From assembly GCF_014805625.2 (NCBI RefSeq), contig NW_023998417.1, positions 7,929,110 through 7,993,109 of the forward strand: a stretch of 64,000 nt of DNA, given 5' to 3'. Of this stretch, positions 62,031 to 64,000 are shown in pieces. The notes under the pieces were generated by a model. The model was not told where the DNA came from, searched no databases, and saw only the letters and a list, made by a program, of their open reading frames with translations. Position numbers and translations under genes: made by a program. Positions within the stretch are counted from its first letter, which is position 1. The number at the start of each line of letters is the position of its first letter. Source of the DNA: Glossina fuscipes. Lineage: Eukaryota > Arthropoda > Insecta > Diptera > Glossinidae.

Positions 62031-62913
62031 CTTTTGATGTAGCTGCTGTTGGGACTTGCATGTGTCGTTGGCATAAATTATGAGTTCATGTGGCTTGTAG
62101 TAACAACGAACATGCATGCAAACATGCATACATAAATACATACATACATACATATATATATATAACCTGCATACATATGTAGCTATAAACCAGTCAACAT
62201 TCAAACGTAAAACAAAGTTTCTTTTTGTTTTATTACTGTGTTGAGTGGTGCGCATGATTTGTGGCATTTAAATATTCGAGGTTGTCCCACAAAGCTAATG
62301 AATTAACAATTTAAGCATAAGTATGACCAAAAAAGAAAAACAAAACAAAAAAAAACAAAAAAAAAACAAACAGAAAAACAAAAATCTGCATGTGCCCGAA
62401 AACACTTGTGCACTTTCAAAGGCACACACAAGCACACACAGAGAGGCCACAGTACGCGAGATAGGTCAGTGGCAGCTGAACACAGAGAGAGAGGGAGAAA
62501 TGTTTATTGAAAATCACTGAGATTTATTAGCTTTGTGTTGCACCGATTTCCCTAACCAAGTCGAACCAAATAAGCAAAAAACTAACCAAAAAAAAAAAAA
62601 AAATTTATATTAAATCTTTGACTAAATAGCCATTAGTAGAATTGCATGTTGGCATCTAAACACTCTGCACACAACTGCATCATTAACACAGACGTAATCT
62701 GCATTTACATGCATGCATGCATATTGGGCATTTGTATGTGTGTGTATAAAGTTGGCAATAAACACACGCATATGAAATGAAAGCTTGAACTTTCAACAAA
62801 CACATAAGAAATTTTAATTTATTACAAACTTACCATAAATTAAATCATTGCCTCTCGTTTAACGTTTCACGTTTCGCGTTCTAAAAAGAGCACTATGCGT
62901 GTGTGTGCAATTT

Positions 62914-62934
62914 ATGTGTGTGTGTGTGTGTGTA
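62914..62934. repeat. (TG)n microsatellite
   Basis: About ten TG units followed by TATATGTA-type repeats. Confidence 0.92.
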
Positions 62935-63420
62935 TATGTATGTATATATATGTATATAGATTTATTGTGCGGAAAATAATTCACGACACTATTTACGGTA
63001 TACACCAGTAACAAATGGCAAAAACGAACGCACACGCAGTTTCACCTACTCACAGTGCAATGAATGCATGCATCGTAAATGCATTGGATTGCAACTGCTT
63101 TTCTTTGCGCATTAAATGCCAGCACATTATTTGCATTACGTAGCAATGTTAAACCAGGAAAATATCAACCATTTACGTTACACAGGCCAACTAGAGTCAG
63201 TTCATAAATATATATTTAATGTTAAATGTAAATTTCAAACCAATGACAACCACGGCAAACGTAAATCTTTATATTTGATACACCAGGTATATGCAGGCAC
63301 AACATACCCAGTTACGTATGTATGTATGTATGTATGTATGCAAGATTTCTTGCCTATAGGTGTGGTAGTTATTAACACCTCTCATCTCTAAGCGGAAAAT
63401 GTATTTTTCCGTTTAAATTT

Positions 63421-64000
63421 AACGTAATTGGAATTCAATTAAATTTTTGACGATCATTATAAGGCAACTAGTTAACGTAATTAGAATGAATGAAATGAAG
63501 TGAAATAACGTACAAAACACATTCTTTCATTATTTATTGAAATTCTGTGGCTAACTGACCTCCTGTAAACAATTTATGTATGTATCGAATACAAATTTTA
63601 TCTACCTATCATAAGTTTTAAAAAATACTTAGGAGTGATGCTTGTAGTCTGTTGCTGTATGCATGATACGTACAGAGCTTATATACTTCGTTTAAAGCAA
63701 AAAGAGAGTTCGTCGATGAGGGTTAGCTCAGATCAACTTACAGTTGCAGTTTTCATGAGTAAGATTTACGCGCACACTGGAAACAGTCAGTTATCAAGAA
63801 ATTCAACCATTTTTGGTCATCAGCGTGACTAGGATGCATTTGAAAGTTGTTCACAACGTCGATCTCTTCTCAAGAGGACGATCATTTCGCCTACGATTTC
63901 GAAATTTAATTAAAACCATTCGAGCGGCGTGTTTAGACCTCTCGAATCCCCCTATAGAAATAGAGATGTATCGTAAAAGTTTGGCTTTGATTTGTATTGG
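63421..64000. other. Unassigned stretch to window end
   Basis: A 65-codon plus frame at 63635-63832 has no motif. No repeat array is seen after 63420. Confidence 0.35.

Larger units (their letters stand above)
61641..63420. other. Simple-sequence-rich non-coding block
   Basis: It carries the TTG and CTG arrays, CATA repeats near 62130-62165, CAAAAAA repeats at 62340-62385, an A run near 62589-62603, a TG repeat and a GTAT array at 63314-63340. No gene is seen. Confidence 0.6.

Noticed and set aside
62010..62267. 85-codon minus frame over the CTG array
   Set aside because: Ser/Asn/Gln and Tyr/Met runs come from CTG and CATA repeats. No coding signal.

Overview
The window looks like non-coding nuclear DNA of a higher fly (Diptera). 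A true fruit fly (Tephritidae) or a relative is my best guess, from the texture and repeat types rather than from any gene. It is strongly AT-rich and full of short microsatellites (TA, CA, CT, CAA/TTG, GAT, CATA, ATTC, GGTA). It also has many A or T runs of 20-30 bases. Its mobile-element debris is of insect type: jockey-like LINE, mariner, and a dispersed repeat carrying GACGGACAGAC-like runs. The longest open frames are about 136 codons and most are translations of simple repeats. I see no complete protein-coding gene, no rRNA, no intact tRNA, no CRISPR array and nothing bacterial. The window is most simply a large intron or intergenic stretch.

Two textures alternate. Simple-sequence-rich blocks carry the microsatellites, long A/T runs and repeated TGACA/TGTCA words: about 1-1260, 4270-5400, 6700-7760, 8740-9360, 10580-12300, 13840-14930, 18440-20130, 22230-24960, 28200-30280, 39430-40610, 43360-44300, 45980-46950, 49080-49850, 50750-52600, 54540-55150, 58900-59650 and 61640-63420. 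Between them lie blocks almost free of microsatellites, and these contain all the recognisable mobile-element remains. My reading is an old non-coding backbone interrupted by decayed insertions.

Recognised remains, left to right: the C-terminal end of a jockey-like reverse transcriptase on the minus strand (2634-3227, two frameshifts, probable natural stop at 2634); a tRNA-like SINE head on the minus strand (20480-20548); a Tc1/mariner-like DNA-binding region (26355-26700); three clear copies of one dispersed non-coding repeat (42010-42345 plus; 52860-53110 and 54175-54540 minus) with weaker relatives at 40625-40765, 48795-48860 and 60385-60445; an internally deleted mariner (57390-57912 plus); and a second mariner N-terminal region (60050-60371 minus).

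Three stretches look like possible exons because an open frame lies between reasonable splice signals: 17531-17775 (plus), 49850-50212 (minus) and, more weakly, 38981-39108 (plus). I cannot name a product for any of them. No set of genes working together can be described from this window.
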